A DNA stretch of 9,199 bases from Actinomycetota bacterium. GTDB taxonomy: Bacteria > Actinomycetota > Actinomycetes > S36-B12. The stretch covers positions 1 through 9,199 of the forward strand of contig WLLZ01000070.1 of the NCBI GenBank assembly GCA_009700485.1, given 5' to 3'. A model generated the notes under the pieces. That model was not told the origin of the DNA. It was given only the letters and a program-made list of their open reading frames with translations, and did not search any database. Positions 1-5,845 of the stretch are shown piece by piece; the first letter of the stretch is position 1; each line of letters starts with the position of its first letter. Both the position numbers and the translations under genes were made by a program.

Positions 1-1275
1 ATCACCGGGTCGCGGCACACCCACCTCAGAGTCGAGTGCTACATGCACCAACCGGTTATCGGGTGCCCGACCAGACACTCTTTCGGTGGCCTCGTCTTTA
101 CGCCCTTCACCGTTGGCAACCAAAACGGCTACGGTTTTGCCAACCAATTTTTTATTCTCAGCCCAGGCCATGTCATTTGCTACCTCGACTAATCGAAGGT
201 ATCTGTCTTGCATGACTTCGTGCGGAATCTGCCCTGGCATTGAAGCGGCAGGAGTTCCGGGGCGCTGCGAGTACAAGAAGGTGTAGGCACCGGCGAATCG
301 TGCTTCGCGCACCACGTGAACAGTCTGTTCAAAGTCCGCCTCGGTTTCACCCGGGAAGCCAACAATGATGTCAGTGGTGATAGCGGCATCCGGCATTGCC
401 TTGCGCACTTTATCGATAATGCCCAAGTAGCGATCCTGGCGATATGAGCGCCGCATCGCCTGCAGGACAGTGTCGGATCCGGACTGTAGCGGCATATGTA
501 ATTGCGGCATCACATTGGCGGTTTCGGCCATCGCCGAGATCACGTCGTCGGTGAAATCCCGCGGATGCGGACTCATGAAGCGAACCCGCTCCAAGCCAGA
601 AATTTCACCGCAAGCCCGCAGTAGTTTTCCGAAAGCCTCTCGGTCTCCAAACTCGACCCCGTAGGCATTTACGTTTTGGCCAAGTAGTGTGATTTCAAGA
701 ACTCCATCGTCAACAAGCATCTGCACTTCGGAGAGAATATCGCCAGCCCTTCGATCTTTTTCGGTACCGCGAAGGGTTGGCACAATACAAAAAGTGCAGG
801 TGTTATTGCAACCGACGCTCACCGAAACGTATGCGGCATAAGCCGCATCCCGTTTTGTCGGCAGGCTCGAGGGGAACACTTCAAGTGCTTCCTTGATTTC
901 TATCTGTGCTTGATCTTGAATGCGCGCTCGCTCAAGCAGCATCGGGAGTGAACCGATGTTGTGGGTGCCAAAGACCACGTCAACCCACGGAGCCTTGCGC
1001 AAGATCTCGCCTTGGTCCTTTTGGGCCAGGCAACCGCCGACCGCGATCTGCATGCCGGGGTTACTCGCTTTCACCGGGACCAGATGGCTTAAATTTCCGT
1101 ATAGGCGGTTGTCAGCGTTCTCTCGAACCGCACAAGTATTGAAGACGACTACGTTCGCTACCTGGCCGTCAACCGCGGGTACATACCCAGCGCTCTCGAG
1201 TAGCCCCGAAAGACGCTCGGAGTCGTGGACATTCATCTGGCAGCCATAAGTGCGAACTTGATAGGTGCGAGGCAC
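1..1275 (-). CDS. miaB: MiaB, tRNA-2-methylthio-N6-dimethylallyladenosine synthase (3' end cut by window)
   Basis: MiaB is a radical-SAM methylthiotransferase that converts i6A37 to ms2i6A37 in tRNAs reading UNN codons. It acts in the cytosol. The frame is open from 1275 to the window edge, giving 425 residues. The N-terminal UPF0004 domain starts with RTYQVRTYGCQMN and carries its three cluster cysteines at Cys12, Cys48 (NTCAV) and Cys82 (GGCLAQ). The radical-SAM motif CNNTCTFC supplies Cys156, Cys160 and Cys163. The last visible residues (EVGVPRPGD) fall within the C-terminal TRAM domain, so only its tail lies outside the window. Two adjacent GTG codons compete as the start (1278 and 1275). 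I chose 1275 because GGAGGG at 1283-1288 then has a 7-nt spacing. Identification is firm; the exact start is not. The first 14 codons are duplicated in degenerate form at 5917-5957. Confidence 0.97.
   Translation of the reverse strand, partial: MPRTYQVRTYGCQMNVHDSERLSGLLESAGYVPAVDGQVANVVVFNTCAVRENADNRLYGNLSHLVPVKASNPGMQIAVGGCLAQKDQGEILRKAPWVDVVFGTHNIGSLPMLLERARIQDQAQIEIKEALEVFPSSLPTKRDAAYAAYVSVSVGCNNTCTFCIVPTLRGTEKDRRAGDILSEVQMLVDDGVLEITLLGQNVNAYGVEFGDREAFGKLLRACGEISGLERVRFMSPHPRDFTDDVISAMAETANVMPQLHMPLQSGSDTVLQAMRRSYRQDRYLGIIDKVRKAMPDAAITTDIIVGFPGETEADFEQTVHVVREARFAGAYTFLYSQRPGTPAASMPGQIPHEVMQDRYLRLVEVANDMAWAENKKLVGKTVAVLVANGEGRKDEATERVSGRAPDNRLVHVALDSEVGVPRPGD
1229..1269. repeat. Direct repeat flanking the island, left copy (inside miaB)
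   Basis: This 41-bp copy lies in functional miaB. Its partner is 5917-5957 in the same orientation, 35/41 identical with uninterrupted matches of 10 bp (TAAGTGCGAA) and 10 bp (GATAGGTGCG). Confidence 0.75.
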
Positions 1276-1282
1276 CACACTG

Positions 1283-1288
1283 CCCTCC
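1283..1288 (-). promoter_or_regulatory. miaB ribosome binding site
   Basis: The minus-strand GGAGGG is a strong Shine-Dalgarno sequence. It lies 7 nt before the GTG at 1275 and 4 nt before the GTG at 1278, which favours 1275 as the start. Confidence 0.7.
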
Positions 1289-1390
1289 GACCATATCCTC
1301 GGCACTTTGCCGACCGCATATTTACAGCATGAGTCTAGCTACCACCCTGGAACACCCAGATCTTCTGATCACTCACGCCAGCGTGCGTGC
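1289..1390. other. miaB upstream region, no gene seen
   Basis: About 100 bp separate the miaB ribosome binding site from the first IS relic. On the minus strand there are AT-rich pieces that could hold a -10 element (TAGACT, TGTAAAT), but no well-spaced -35 accompanies them, so no promoter is called. No coding potential is visible. Any miaB promoter must lie here or within the IS relic if the gene is not read from further upstream. Confidence 0.4.
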
Positions 1391-1570
1391 TCCCCCGGTC
1401 GCCGTGGCAGAACCCATTCATCGAATCATTTAACGGCAAACTCCGCGATGAACTCTTAACCGTGGAGGAGTTCCACACCCTGCTAGAAGCCAAAATCATC
1501 TCCAAGAATACCGGCAAACCAACAACCCGCGACTCTCACAGAAACTGACACACTAACCGGGGGCAGATCA
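1391..1570 (+). mobile_element. IS3-family element relic 1: orfB C-terminal fragment with right end
   Basis: The plus strand encodes the end of an IS3-family OrfB (DDE) transposase: SPWQN, FIESFNGKLRDELL and EEFHTLLEAKI. The Glu of FIES is expected to be the third catalytic acid of the DDE triad. The frame runs from about 1396 to a TGA at 1546-1548. The YNQHxPHxSLGYLTPDEF tail, still present in relic 2, has been deleted here. The right terminal repeat is intact and ends at 1570, with one change (GATCA where the other copies have GGTCA). No left end, no orfA and no first two catalytic acids are found, so it is a dead fragment. It ends 2 nt before the stop codon of the converging VOC gene. Confidence 0.85.
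1516..1570 (+). repeat. IS right-end repeat, copy 1 (55 bp)
   Basis: This 55-bp right-terminal segment runs from AAACCAACAACCC to the outer GCAGATCA. It recurs at 5068-5122 (48/55 identical) and 5846-5899 (two substitutions and one 1-nt gap), always in the same orientation. Confidence 0.9.
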
Positions 1571-1572
1571 AC

Positions 1573-2064
1573 CTAGTTCTGGGGCAGACCCAGCGCTTCG
1601 GCCCGGGAAGGCGAGAACTGGAGCAGTTCAAGCGTGATCCCATCGGGATCAGTGAAGTAGCAGGCGAACCCGCCCTCGTTTGCACCCGCGGTGATTCGAA
1701 CAGGGGGACTCTTGAAGTGGACCCCGGCGCTCACCATCCACTCGTAGCGCGCGTGGATGTCGGTTACCACGAGGGCCAAATGGGCGACCCCTACCTGGTT
1801 GGTGGGCAGATCGCGGGATCCGCCGGCGCCCTCGACGTACTGGATGAGCTCCAGGACGTGACTTGAGTAGGCAGGGCTCAGGGTGGGCAACTTGAGCTGA
1901 GCGACCTCAAGAATCGCGCCAGGGATCCCCACGAGGACCTGGGTGTACTCATTCTCCTGCCGCTGACGGTGAACGAGTTCGAGACCCAAGACCTCCGTAT
2001 ACCAGTCAACGGACTGCTCGATGTCGCTCACGGTGAAAGAGAAGTGGAGTATGTCGGCGATCAT
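1573..2064 (-). CDS. VOC-family (glyoxalase/dioxygenase superfamily) metalloprotein
   Basis: This 163-residue protein of the vicinal oxygen chelate fold contains two paired beta-alpha-beta-beta-beta modules. The family covers glyoxalase I, methylmalonyl-CoA epimerase, extradiol dioxygenases and resistance proteins. The four expected metal ligands are visible at the standard places: His7 (ILHFSF), Glu72 (LELIQ), His95 (VAHLALV) and Glu146 (ITLELLQF), with the typical FTDPDGITLEL end. The full ligand set argues for an active metalloenzyme rather than a binding protein. The ATG at 2064 is preceded by GAGAGG with 5-nt spacing. It is transcribed divergently from the SDR-LLM-SDR operon across a region with operator candidates, so it probably serves the same pathway. 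Its reaction cannot be assigned from sequence. The stop codon lies 2 nt from the end of IS relic 1. Confidence 0.88.
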   Translation of the reverse strand: MIADILHFSFTVSDIEQSVDWYTEVLGLELVHRQRQENEYTQVLVGIPGAILEVAQLKLPTLSPAYSSHVLELIQYVEGAGGSRDLPTNQVGVAHLALVVTDIHARYEWMVSAGVHFKSPPVRITAGANEGGFACYFTDPDGITLELLQFSPSRAEALGLPQN

Positions 2065-2139
2065 CCGGACCTCTCGGCGTGCGGTTGCGGGACAGCGGGC
2101 GGATTTGCGCGCTGGTCAGAATCAGAGCCATCCGTGTTA

Positions 2140-2157
2140 TATGAAATAAATTTCATA
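2140..2157. promoter_or_regulatory. Palindromic operator candidate
   Basis: TATGAAATAAATTTCATA is a perfect inverted repeat with 8-bp arms around a 2-bp centre. It stands out in the region between the divergent VOC and SDR genes. A minus-strand -10-like TATAAC (2136-2141) overlaps its edge, so a bound repressor could block the VOC promoter. The symmetry suits a dimeric regulator such as an IclR, GntR, TetR or MarR protein. No regulator gene is in the window, so the family is not assigned. Confidence 0.6.
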
Positions 2158-2242
2158 CTGACGGAACCCCATTGAAGCGTCGAGGTCACCACGTGTCAAC
2201 ACGCTAGGGCGTCGCACGCGCAGCACGGTACGTGCGAATCCC

Positions 2243-2271
2243 TTGTCGCACCGCGGTCACGGTGGTAGCGT
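2243..2271 (+). promoter_or_regulatory. Promoter candidate for the SDR-LLM-SDR operon
   Basis: TTGTCG (2243-2248) and TAGCGT (2266-2271) are separated by 17 nt. The -10 fits the TANNNT pattern common in actinobacteria. Transcription would start near 2278, inside the weaker operator copy and about 75 nt before the SDR start codon. It is called by inspection only. Confidence 0.35.
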
Positions 2272-2273
2272 TA

Positions 2274-2291
2274 TATGGGATTGACTTCAAA
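2274..2291. promoter_or_regulatory. Degenerate second operator candidate
   Basis: GTTATATG at 2270-2277 repeats the 8 bases at 2136-2143 that open the first palindrome. The next 15 bases match the first site at 8 positions, keeping TTCA of the second arm. The site would sit over the start point of the operon promoter candidate. It could be a low-affinity site or coincidence. Confidence 0.35.
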
Positions 2292-2304
2292 TAGCAACGA
2301 TGAA

Positions 2305-2329
2305 GAGCCGCACGGACGCTCTGCGGCTC
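2305..2329 (+). promoter_or_regulatory. Leader hairpin before the first SDR gene
   Basis: GAGCCGCA and TGCGGCTC form a perfect 8-bp GC-rich stem around a 9-nt loop in the predicted 5' leader, ending 8 nt before the Shine-Dalgarno sequence at 2338. It lacks a U-tract, so it is not a simple terminator. It may affect mRNA stability or ribosome access. Confidence 0.4.
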
Positions 2330-2337
2330 AGAGGTCC

Positions 2338-2344
2338 AGGAGAG
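2338..2344 (+). promoter_or_regulatory. Ribosome binding site deciding the first SDR start
   Basis: AGGAGAG lies 9 nt before the ATG at 2354. An in-frame ATG at 2300 lacks a comparable site and would add 18 residues before the Rossmann fold, so 2354 is preferred. Confidence 0.65.
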
Positions 2345-2353
2345 TGTCTACGC

Positions 2354-3088
2354 ATGAAGACGGTACTCGTCGTTGGCGGCGCCAGCGGGATCGGGCTGGC
2401 TTCGGCCAAGCGGCTTGCAGCTGATGACTGGCGTGTCATCCTCGCCGATCTTGATGAAAGGCGGATGGCCCTGGAGGTACCACGGCTCGCGGCAGATGGC
2501 TTCTCTGCCGATTGGGTCGTCTTGGACGTGACGAGCGCCGACTCCGTCGATGCGGCCTTCGCGGACGTGGTCAGCAAGTACGGCCTGGACTCATTGATAA
2601 ACGCTGCCGGCATTCTTCAACTGGGTACGATCCTGGACGTTCAGGAGGCTGAATGGGATCGCGTCCTTGAGGTCAACCTCAAAGGCGCCTACCTCACGTC
2701 GCGCGCTGCCGTGGCTGCGTTCTTGGCGGGCAGCGGCGGGACAATCGTCAACATTGCCTCGCAGTCCGGCCGGACCTCATCATTCTTTAGTGCCCCGAAC
2801 TACGTCGCCTCCAAGGCAGGCCTCATCGGACTGACCATGGTCCTTGCTCGCCAGCACGCCACCCAGGGGATCCGAGTGAACTGCGTCGCCCCCGGCCTGG
2901 TCGAAACGCCGATGATTGCATCGGTCTACACGGACGAGCAGCGGGCCAGCATGACCAGTGCGACGCCGATCGGGCGTTTCGCGTCGCCTGCCGAGATAGC
3001 CGAAGTTGTCGCCTTCCTTGCCTCTGAGCAGTCCAGTTACATGACGGGTCAGACCCTCAACGTCAACGGTGGGAGCTTCATGGCATGA
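2354..3088 (+). CDS. Short-chain dehydrogenase/reductase (SDR), first of operon
   Basis: This is a 244-residue classical SDR, the usual length, interconverting an alcohol and a ketone with a nicotinamide cofactor in the cytosol. The cofactor loop is GGASGIG (8-14). Asp32 at the end of the second strand points to NAD(H) rather than NADP(H). The NAAG motif is at 83-86. The catalytic set is Asn108, Ser136, Tyr150 and Lys154 (YVASK); the Ser-Tyr spacing is one longer than usual. The PG...TPM segment (180-187) and the NVNGG end (237-240) are also typical. The gene overlaps the next one by ATGA, indicating translational coupling. Many SDRs of this shape are annotated as FabG-like or as 3-hydroxyacyl-CoA, glucose or cyclic alcohol dehydrogenases; the substrate cannot be read from the sequence. 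The context suggests catabolism, not fatty acid synthesis. Confidence 0.93.
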   Translation: MKTVLVVGGASGIGLASAKRLAADDWRVILADLDERRMALEVPRLAADGFSADWVVLDVTSADSVDAAFADVVSKYGLDSLINAAGILQLGTILDVQEAEWDRVLEVNLKGAYLTSRAAVAAFLAGSGGTIVNIASQSGRTSSFFSAPNYVASKAGLIGLTMVLARQHATQGIRVNCVAPGLVETPMIASVYTDEQRASMTSATPIGRFASPAEIAEVVAFLASEQSSYMTGQTLNVNGGSFMA

Positions 3089-4155
3089 CAGACATCGCGA
3101 GCATGAGATTCGGGTTCGCGATCCCGATTTTCGCGAATCCCGGTGTAGTGGACGTCCGCACTCCGAGCTTCGAGCAACTCGAGTGGGCTCCCATCCTGAG
3201 TGCGGTGCAGGAGTCCGAGGCACTTGGCTACGACTCAATCTGGGTGGCGGATCATATGTTCCTCGGTCATGACGGAGCCATCCTTGAAGGCTGGACCACG
3301 CTCTGCGTTCTCGCGGGCGCCACGAACAAGGTGCGGCTCGGCAACATTCACCTGGGCAACGGATTCCGCTGGGCGCCACTGACGGCGAAGATGGCAGCAA
3401 CCCTCGACTTCGTGTCCGGCGGGAGATTCGAGTTCTTCATCGACCCCGGCTGGCGGGAGCGCGAGCATGTCGCTTACGGCTTCGAATGGGAGCCTGATCG
3501 CGCCATCCGTGCCCGACAGGTCGGTGAAGCGATCCAGATGACACGGCAGATGTGGATCGGCGAACCGGTCGACTTCGATGGGACCTACTACTCACTGGAC
3601 AGGGCCATCAACACCCCTCGACCCGTCCGAGAGGGCGGCCCGAGAGTGTGGATCGGCGAAGCATTCGACGACGCGACACTTGATCTCGTGGCGACCTACG
3701 CCGACGTCTGGAACTCCATGCCGGCGGGAGTGGAAGTCCTGCGAGAAAAGATCGCTCGCGTAGACGACGCTTGCCTCAAGCGAGGAAGGGACCCTGGCAC
3801 GCTCGAGAAGACTCTTGAGACGCAGGTCCTCATCGTCGACAGTGACGCAGAGTGGCAAGAGTGGCTCGATCGGTGGGCTGCGCTCAGGCAGGCGCACCCG
3901 ACAGGCGAGGCAATGGCGGACTTCTTCGAGTTCGTGAAATCCACCAATCCTCAGTTGACCGAAGGCGTCGATCCAGACCGACTCAAGGAGGAGTTCGTGA
4001 TCGGGACCAAGGACGAGGTGATCGACAAACTCCGCGCCTATCAGGAGCTCGGTATCACAGAGGTCATATGCTGGTTCATGGATTTCCCGGAGTCGACCAC
4101 GATGCGCAGGCTTGCCACCGAGGTACGCCCGGCTCTGGAGGTGGGACGTGGATAG
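3085..4155 (+). CDS. LLM-class flavin-dependent oxidoreductase
   Basis: This 356-residue protein of the bacterial-luciferase-like TIM-barrel family (PF00296 type) fits the family length. Family members use FMN or the deazaflavin F420 for monooxygenation or hydride transfer. The N-terminal beta strand MRFGFAIPIF, the following LGYDSIWVADH, the VRLGN strand and the TLDFVSGGRFEFFIDPGWRE block are typical, as are GGPRVWIGE and the C-terminal GTKDEVIDKL. Actinobacterial members are often F420-dependent, but I see no residue that decides between FMN and F420. The ATG at 3085 overlaps the SDR stop (ATGA) and has GGGAG upstream; an ATG at 3103 (MRFGFA) is an alternative start. The gene lies between two SDRs that overlap it on both sides, which suggests sequential oxidation steps on one substrate. 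No separate flavin reductase is present, mildly favouring F420 or a donor supplied from elsewhere. Confidence 0.9.
   Translation: MTDIASMRFGFAIPIFANPGVVDVRTPSFEQLEWAPILSAVQESEALGYDSIWVADHMFLGHDGAILEGWTTLCVLAGATNKVRLGNIHLGNGFRWAPLTAKMAATLDFVSGGRFEFFIDPGWREREHVAYGFEWEPDRAIRARQVGEAIQMTRQMWIGEPVDFDGTYYSLDRAINTPRPVREGGPRVWIGEAFDDATLDLVATYADVWNSMPAGVEVLREKIARVDDACLKRGRDPGTLEKTLETQVLIVDSDAEWQEWLDRWAALRQAHPTGEAMADFFEFVKSTNPQLTEGVDPDRLKEEFVIGTKDEVIDKLRAYQELGITEVICWFMDFPESTTMRRLATEVRPALEVGRG
4137..4141 (+). promoter_or_regulatory. Ribosome binding site deciding the second SDR start
   Basis: GGAGG inside the LLM gene lies 6 nt before the GTG at 4148. This places the SDR start there rather than at the in-frame ATG at 4112, giving an 8-nt overlap between genes. 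Confidence 0.75.
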
Positions 4156-4903
4156 CGGACAGCTGGCTGTGGTGACCGGTGCGGCCTCGGGCGTCGGAAA
4201 GGCCGTGGCTGCTCGGTTGCTGGAAGGCGGGAACGTCGTAATCGGGGTTGACCGCACCTGGACCGAGGCCTCGGCGCATGAGGGCCTTATCCAACTCGTT
4301 GGGGACGTCAGTGCCGACGAAACCTGGGCGCGGGTGATTAGCGAGGTCCAGCGCCACCCGGACCGACCCCTCACGATGCTGGTCATCAATGCAGGCAAGT
4401 TAGTGGTCGGACGATTGCTCGACTTGTCGGACGAGTCAATCAAGCAGACATTCGACGTCAACGTGTGGGGCGCGATCAAGGCCTTAAAGACCTGTCTGCC
4501 GCTGATGCTGGACCATGGTGAGGGCAGGGTCGTAGCGGTGGCGAGTGTGGTTTCCTTGTTCGCCGAGCAGGACCTCGCCGCCTACTGCACGTCCAAGGCC
4601 GCGCTGCTGCAGCTGATCCGAACCGTGGCCGTCGACTATGCCGGCCAGGGCATCCGCGCGAACACCGTGTGCCCCGGCGCCATCGACACCCCCTTCCTTC
4701 GGCAGCATGTGGAAGCAGCCGAGAACCCGGAGGAGTTCCTAAAGGTCAAGACGGATCGACATCCCGCTGGAAGAATCCTTCTGGCTGAGGACGTCGCGTC
4801 GACCGTCGTGTACCTGCTGTCTCCGGAGTCCCGAGGGGTGAACGGAACTCATGTGATCGTTGACGGGGCCTTGACCGCAACCTTTGACTATCACCCGCAC
4901 TGA
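4148..4903 (+). CDS. Short-chain dehydrogenase/reductase (SDR), last of operon
   Basis: This is a 251-residue classical SDR. Its cofactor loop is TGAASGVG (10-17). Asp35 after the second strand (VIGVDR) suggests NAD(H). NAG is at 81-83, and the catalytic residues are Asn105, Ser133, Tyr146 and Lys150 (YCTSK) with the normal 13-residue Ser-Tyr spacing. PGAIDTPF (176-183) and a conserved VDGA end (238-241) follow. It is only distantly similar to the first SDR of this operon, so the two probably catalyse different steps rather than being a recent duplication. It starts with GTG and overlaps the LLM gene by 8 nt, so all three genes are coupled. About 25 nt after its stop the second IS relic begins, so any original downstream gene or terminator may have been lost. 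The specific alcohol or ketone substrate is unknown. Confidence 0.92.
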   Translation: MDSGQLAVVTGAASGVGKAVAARLLEGGNVVIGVDRTWTEASAHEGLIQLVGDVSADETWARVISEVQRHPDRPLTMLVINAGKLVVGRLLDLSDESIKQTFDVNVWGAIKALKTCLPLMLDHGEGRVVAVASVVSLFAEQDLAAYCTSKAALLQLIRTVAVDYAGQGIRANTVCPGAIDTPFLRQHVEAAENPEEFLKVKTDRHPAGRILLAEDVASTVVYLLSPESRGVNGTHVIVDGALTATFDYHPH

Positions 4904-4928
4904 CTCGGAAGCCTTCCACCATGATTGT

Positions 4929-5122
4929 GCCCGGGTCGCCGTAGAGCAGTTCCACACCCTGCTAGAAGCCAAAATCATGGCAAATGAAAACCGGCAGGAC
5001 TACAACCAGCACAGCCCGCACTACTCATTGGGCTACCTAACTCCCGACGAGTTCATGTTAAATTAGTAAACCAACAACCCAGGACTCTCACAGACACTGG
5101 CACGCTAACCGGAGGCAGGTCA
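4929..5122 (+). mobile_element. IS3-family element relic 2: orfB extreme C-terminus with right end
   Basis: CCCGGGTCGCCG (4930-4941), which encodes PGSP in relic 3, is followed directly by the segment encoding QFHTLLEAKI. The FIESFNGKLRDEL block with the catalytic Glu is deleted. The remaining frame reads QDYNQH, YSLGYLTPDEF and ends at a TAG (5064-5066). This is the classical IS3-family OrfB tail (YNxxRPHxSLGxxTPxEF), although Arg and Ser of RPHSSLG have changed to SPHYSLG. The right terminal repeat follows and ends at 5122. It is the only relic that keeps the OrfB tail and stop. No left end or orfA is found. An ORF starting in the SDR tail at 4884 runs in frame into this relic, but it is a chance chimera. 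Confidence 0.85.
5068..5122 (+). repeat. IS right-end repeat, copy 2 (55 bp)
   Basis: This has the same boundaries as 1516-1570, with seven substitutions. It ends in GGCAGGTCA. It is the most diverged right end of the three. Confidence 0.88.
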
Positions 5123-5181
5123 GACTGCCTAGCCAGCGTCCCGCGAGCCACGCCGCACCACCCGATCAGGAAGGGACTGGC

Positions 5182-5466
5182 ATGCAGTTCTTGGTGACGA
5201 TGGAGGTGACGCTTCCCCCGGACATGCCCGCAGATAAGCGCGAGACGCTCGTCAAGGCAGAAGCGACCCGTGCCCGTGAGCTTATTGAGGCAGGACTCCT
5301 CGTCAACATCTGGCGAGTGCCAGGTAGGCGCGCCAACGTGGGCATCTGGGACGCATCGGACGCCACATCGCTCCACGCCGCGCTGACGAGCCTTCCGATG
5401 TGGCCGTGGTTGGACGCGCAGGTCACGGCTCTTGCGTCGCATCCCAACGCCCCGGTGCCGCGCTAG
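5182..5466 (+). CDS. Muconolactone delta-isomerase-like protein (CatC family)
   Basis: This 94-residue protein matches the CatC/MIase family (PF02426 type) in length and pattern. CatC isomerises muconolactone to 3-oxoadipate enol-lactone in the catechol branch of the beta-ketoadipate pathway and forms large homo-oligomers in the cytosol. The shared pattern is the first strand MQFLVTMEVTLPPDM, a charged helix with EATRARELIEAG, IWRVPGRRANVGIWD, LHAALTSLP, PWLDAQVTAL and a final HP (86-87). Some positions differ from true CatC: the aromatic/His stretch before LWR is replaced by LLVNIWR, and the GHYAN-type segment reads GRRAN, so the substrate may differ. The start is well supported by AGGAAGGG (5168-5175) 6 nt upstream. 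It stands alone between two IS relics; no catA, catB or pcaD is nearby. It may act with the SDR-LLM-SDR genes. Confidence 0.85.
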   Translation: MQFLVTMEVTLPPDMPADKRETLVKAEATRARELIEAGLLVNIWRVPGRRANVGIWDASDATSLHAALTSLPMWPWLDAQVTALASHPNAPVPR

Positions 5467-5552
5467 CCCGGTCCTCATCCTGCAGGCCATCGAGCGGCGA
5501 GTCAGCACCTGGCGGGGGACGCTGCCGGGTCCTTGACAAGGGATGCGTGCCT
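5467..5552. other. Spacer after the CatC-like gene
   Basis: This short GC-rich stretch lies between the CatC-like stop and the left end of IS relic 3. I see no gene and no convincing terminator hairpin. Confidence 0.4.
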
Positions 5553-5579
5553 TGACCTGGCCCCCGCTGGTTGATCCAG
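5553..5579 (+). repeat. Left terminal inverted repeat of IS relic 3
   Basis: The sequence opens TGACCTGGCCCCCG and pairs with the inward-reading right end TGACCTGCCCCCGG at 5874-5899. The match is best in the outer 14 bases (one extra G) and weaker further in. Confidence 0.75.
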
Positions 5580-5624
5580 TTGCTTTGTGAGTCCAAGGTT
5601 GCCCTTATGGGCGAGTAGGACAAA

Positions 5625-5780
5625 ATGTACGGTCGTAATCACACCTCTGTGCAGATCGTACGGAAGCTGGGTCAGGGTGATCGGATGCTCGGTGAGGGTG
5701 CCACGTTGGTGGAGGTCTGTAAACATCTTGAGGTGGTTGAACAGACCTATTACCGGTGGCGTAACCAGCATGGGGGATGA
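5625..5780 (+). pseudogene. IS3-family OrfA fragment with frameshift
   Basis: From ATG 5625 the frame encodes 51 residues that include QIVRKL, DRMLGEG, VEVCKHLEV, TYYRWRNQHGG and a TGA at 5778. This is the N-terminal helix-turn-helix part of an IS3-family OrfA. In relatives GG is followed directly by MKADDAKR. Here that segment is present one frame away (ATG 5777), so one base seems to have been lost from the G run at 5772-5776. AGGA lies 4 nt before the ATG. The rest of OrfA, including the leucine zipper and the frameshift window, is deleted. The MKADDAKR frame is fused to an orfB scrap and runs on past the element, so no functional product is expected. Confidence 0.8.
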
Positions 5781-5845
5781 AAGCTGATGATGCTAAGCGC
5801 CCCGGGTCGCCGTGGCAGAACCAATTCATCGAATCATTTAACGGC

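Noticed and set aside
1374..1385. Short inverted repeat CACGC-CA-GCGTG upstream of relic 1
   Set aside because: The 5-bp arms are expected by chance at this composition, and it has no U-tract or link to a promoter.
2780..3400. 206-residue minus-strand ORF opposite the first SDR and LLM genes
   Set aside because: It is a low-complexity Arg-rich translation of the opposite strand of two firm genes with no family pattern.
3592..4479. Long minus-strand ORF opposite the LLM and second SDR genes
   Set aside because: It is antisense to two well-supported coupled genes, shows no recognisable domain, and follows from the GC-rich codon use of the plus-strand genes.
4884..5066. ORF linking the SDR tail to the IS OrfB tail
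   Set aside because: It starts inside the SDR gene in another frame and simply reads into the transposase remnant. It has no ribosome binding site and is a chance fusion.
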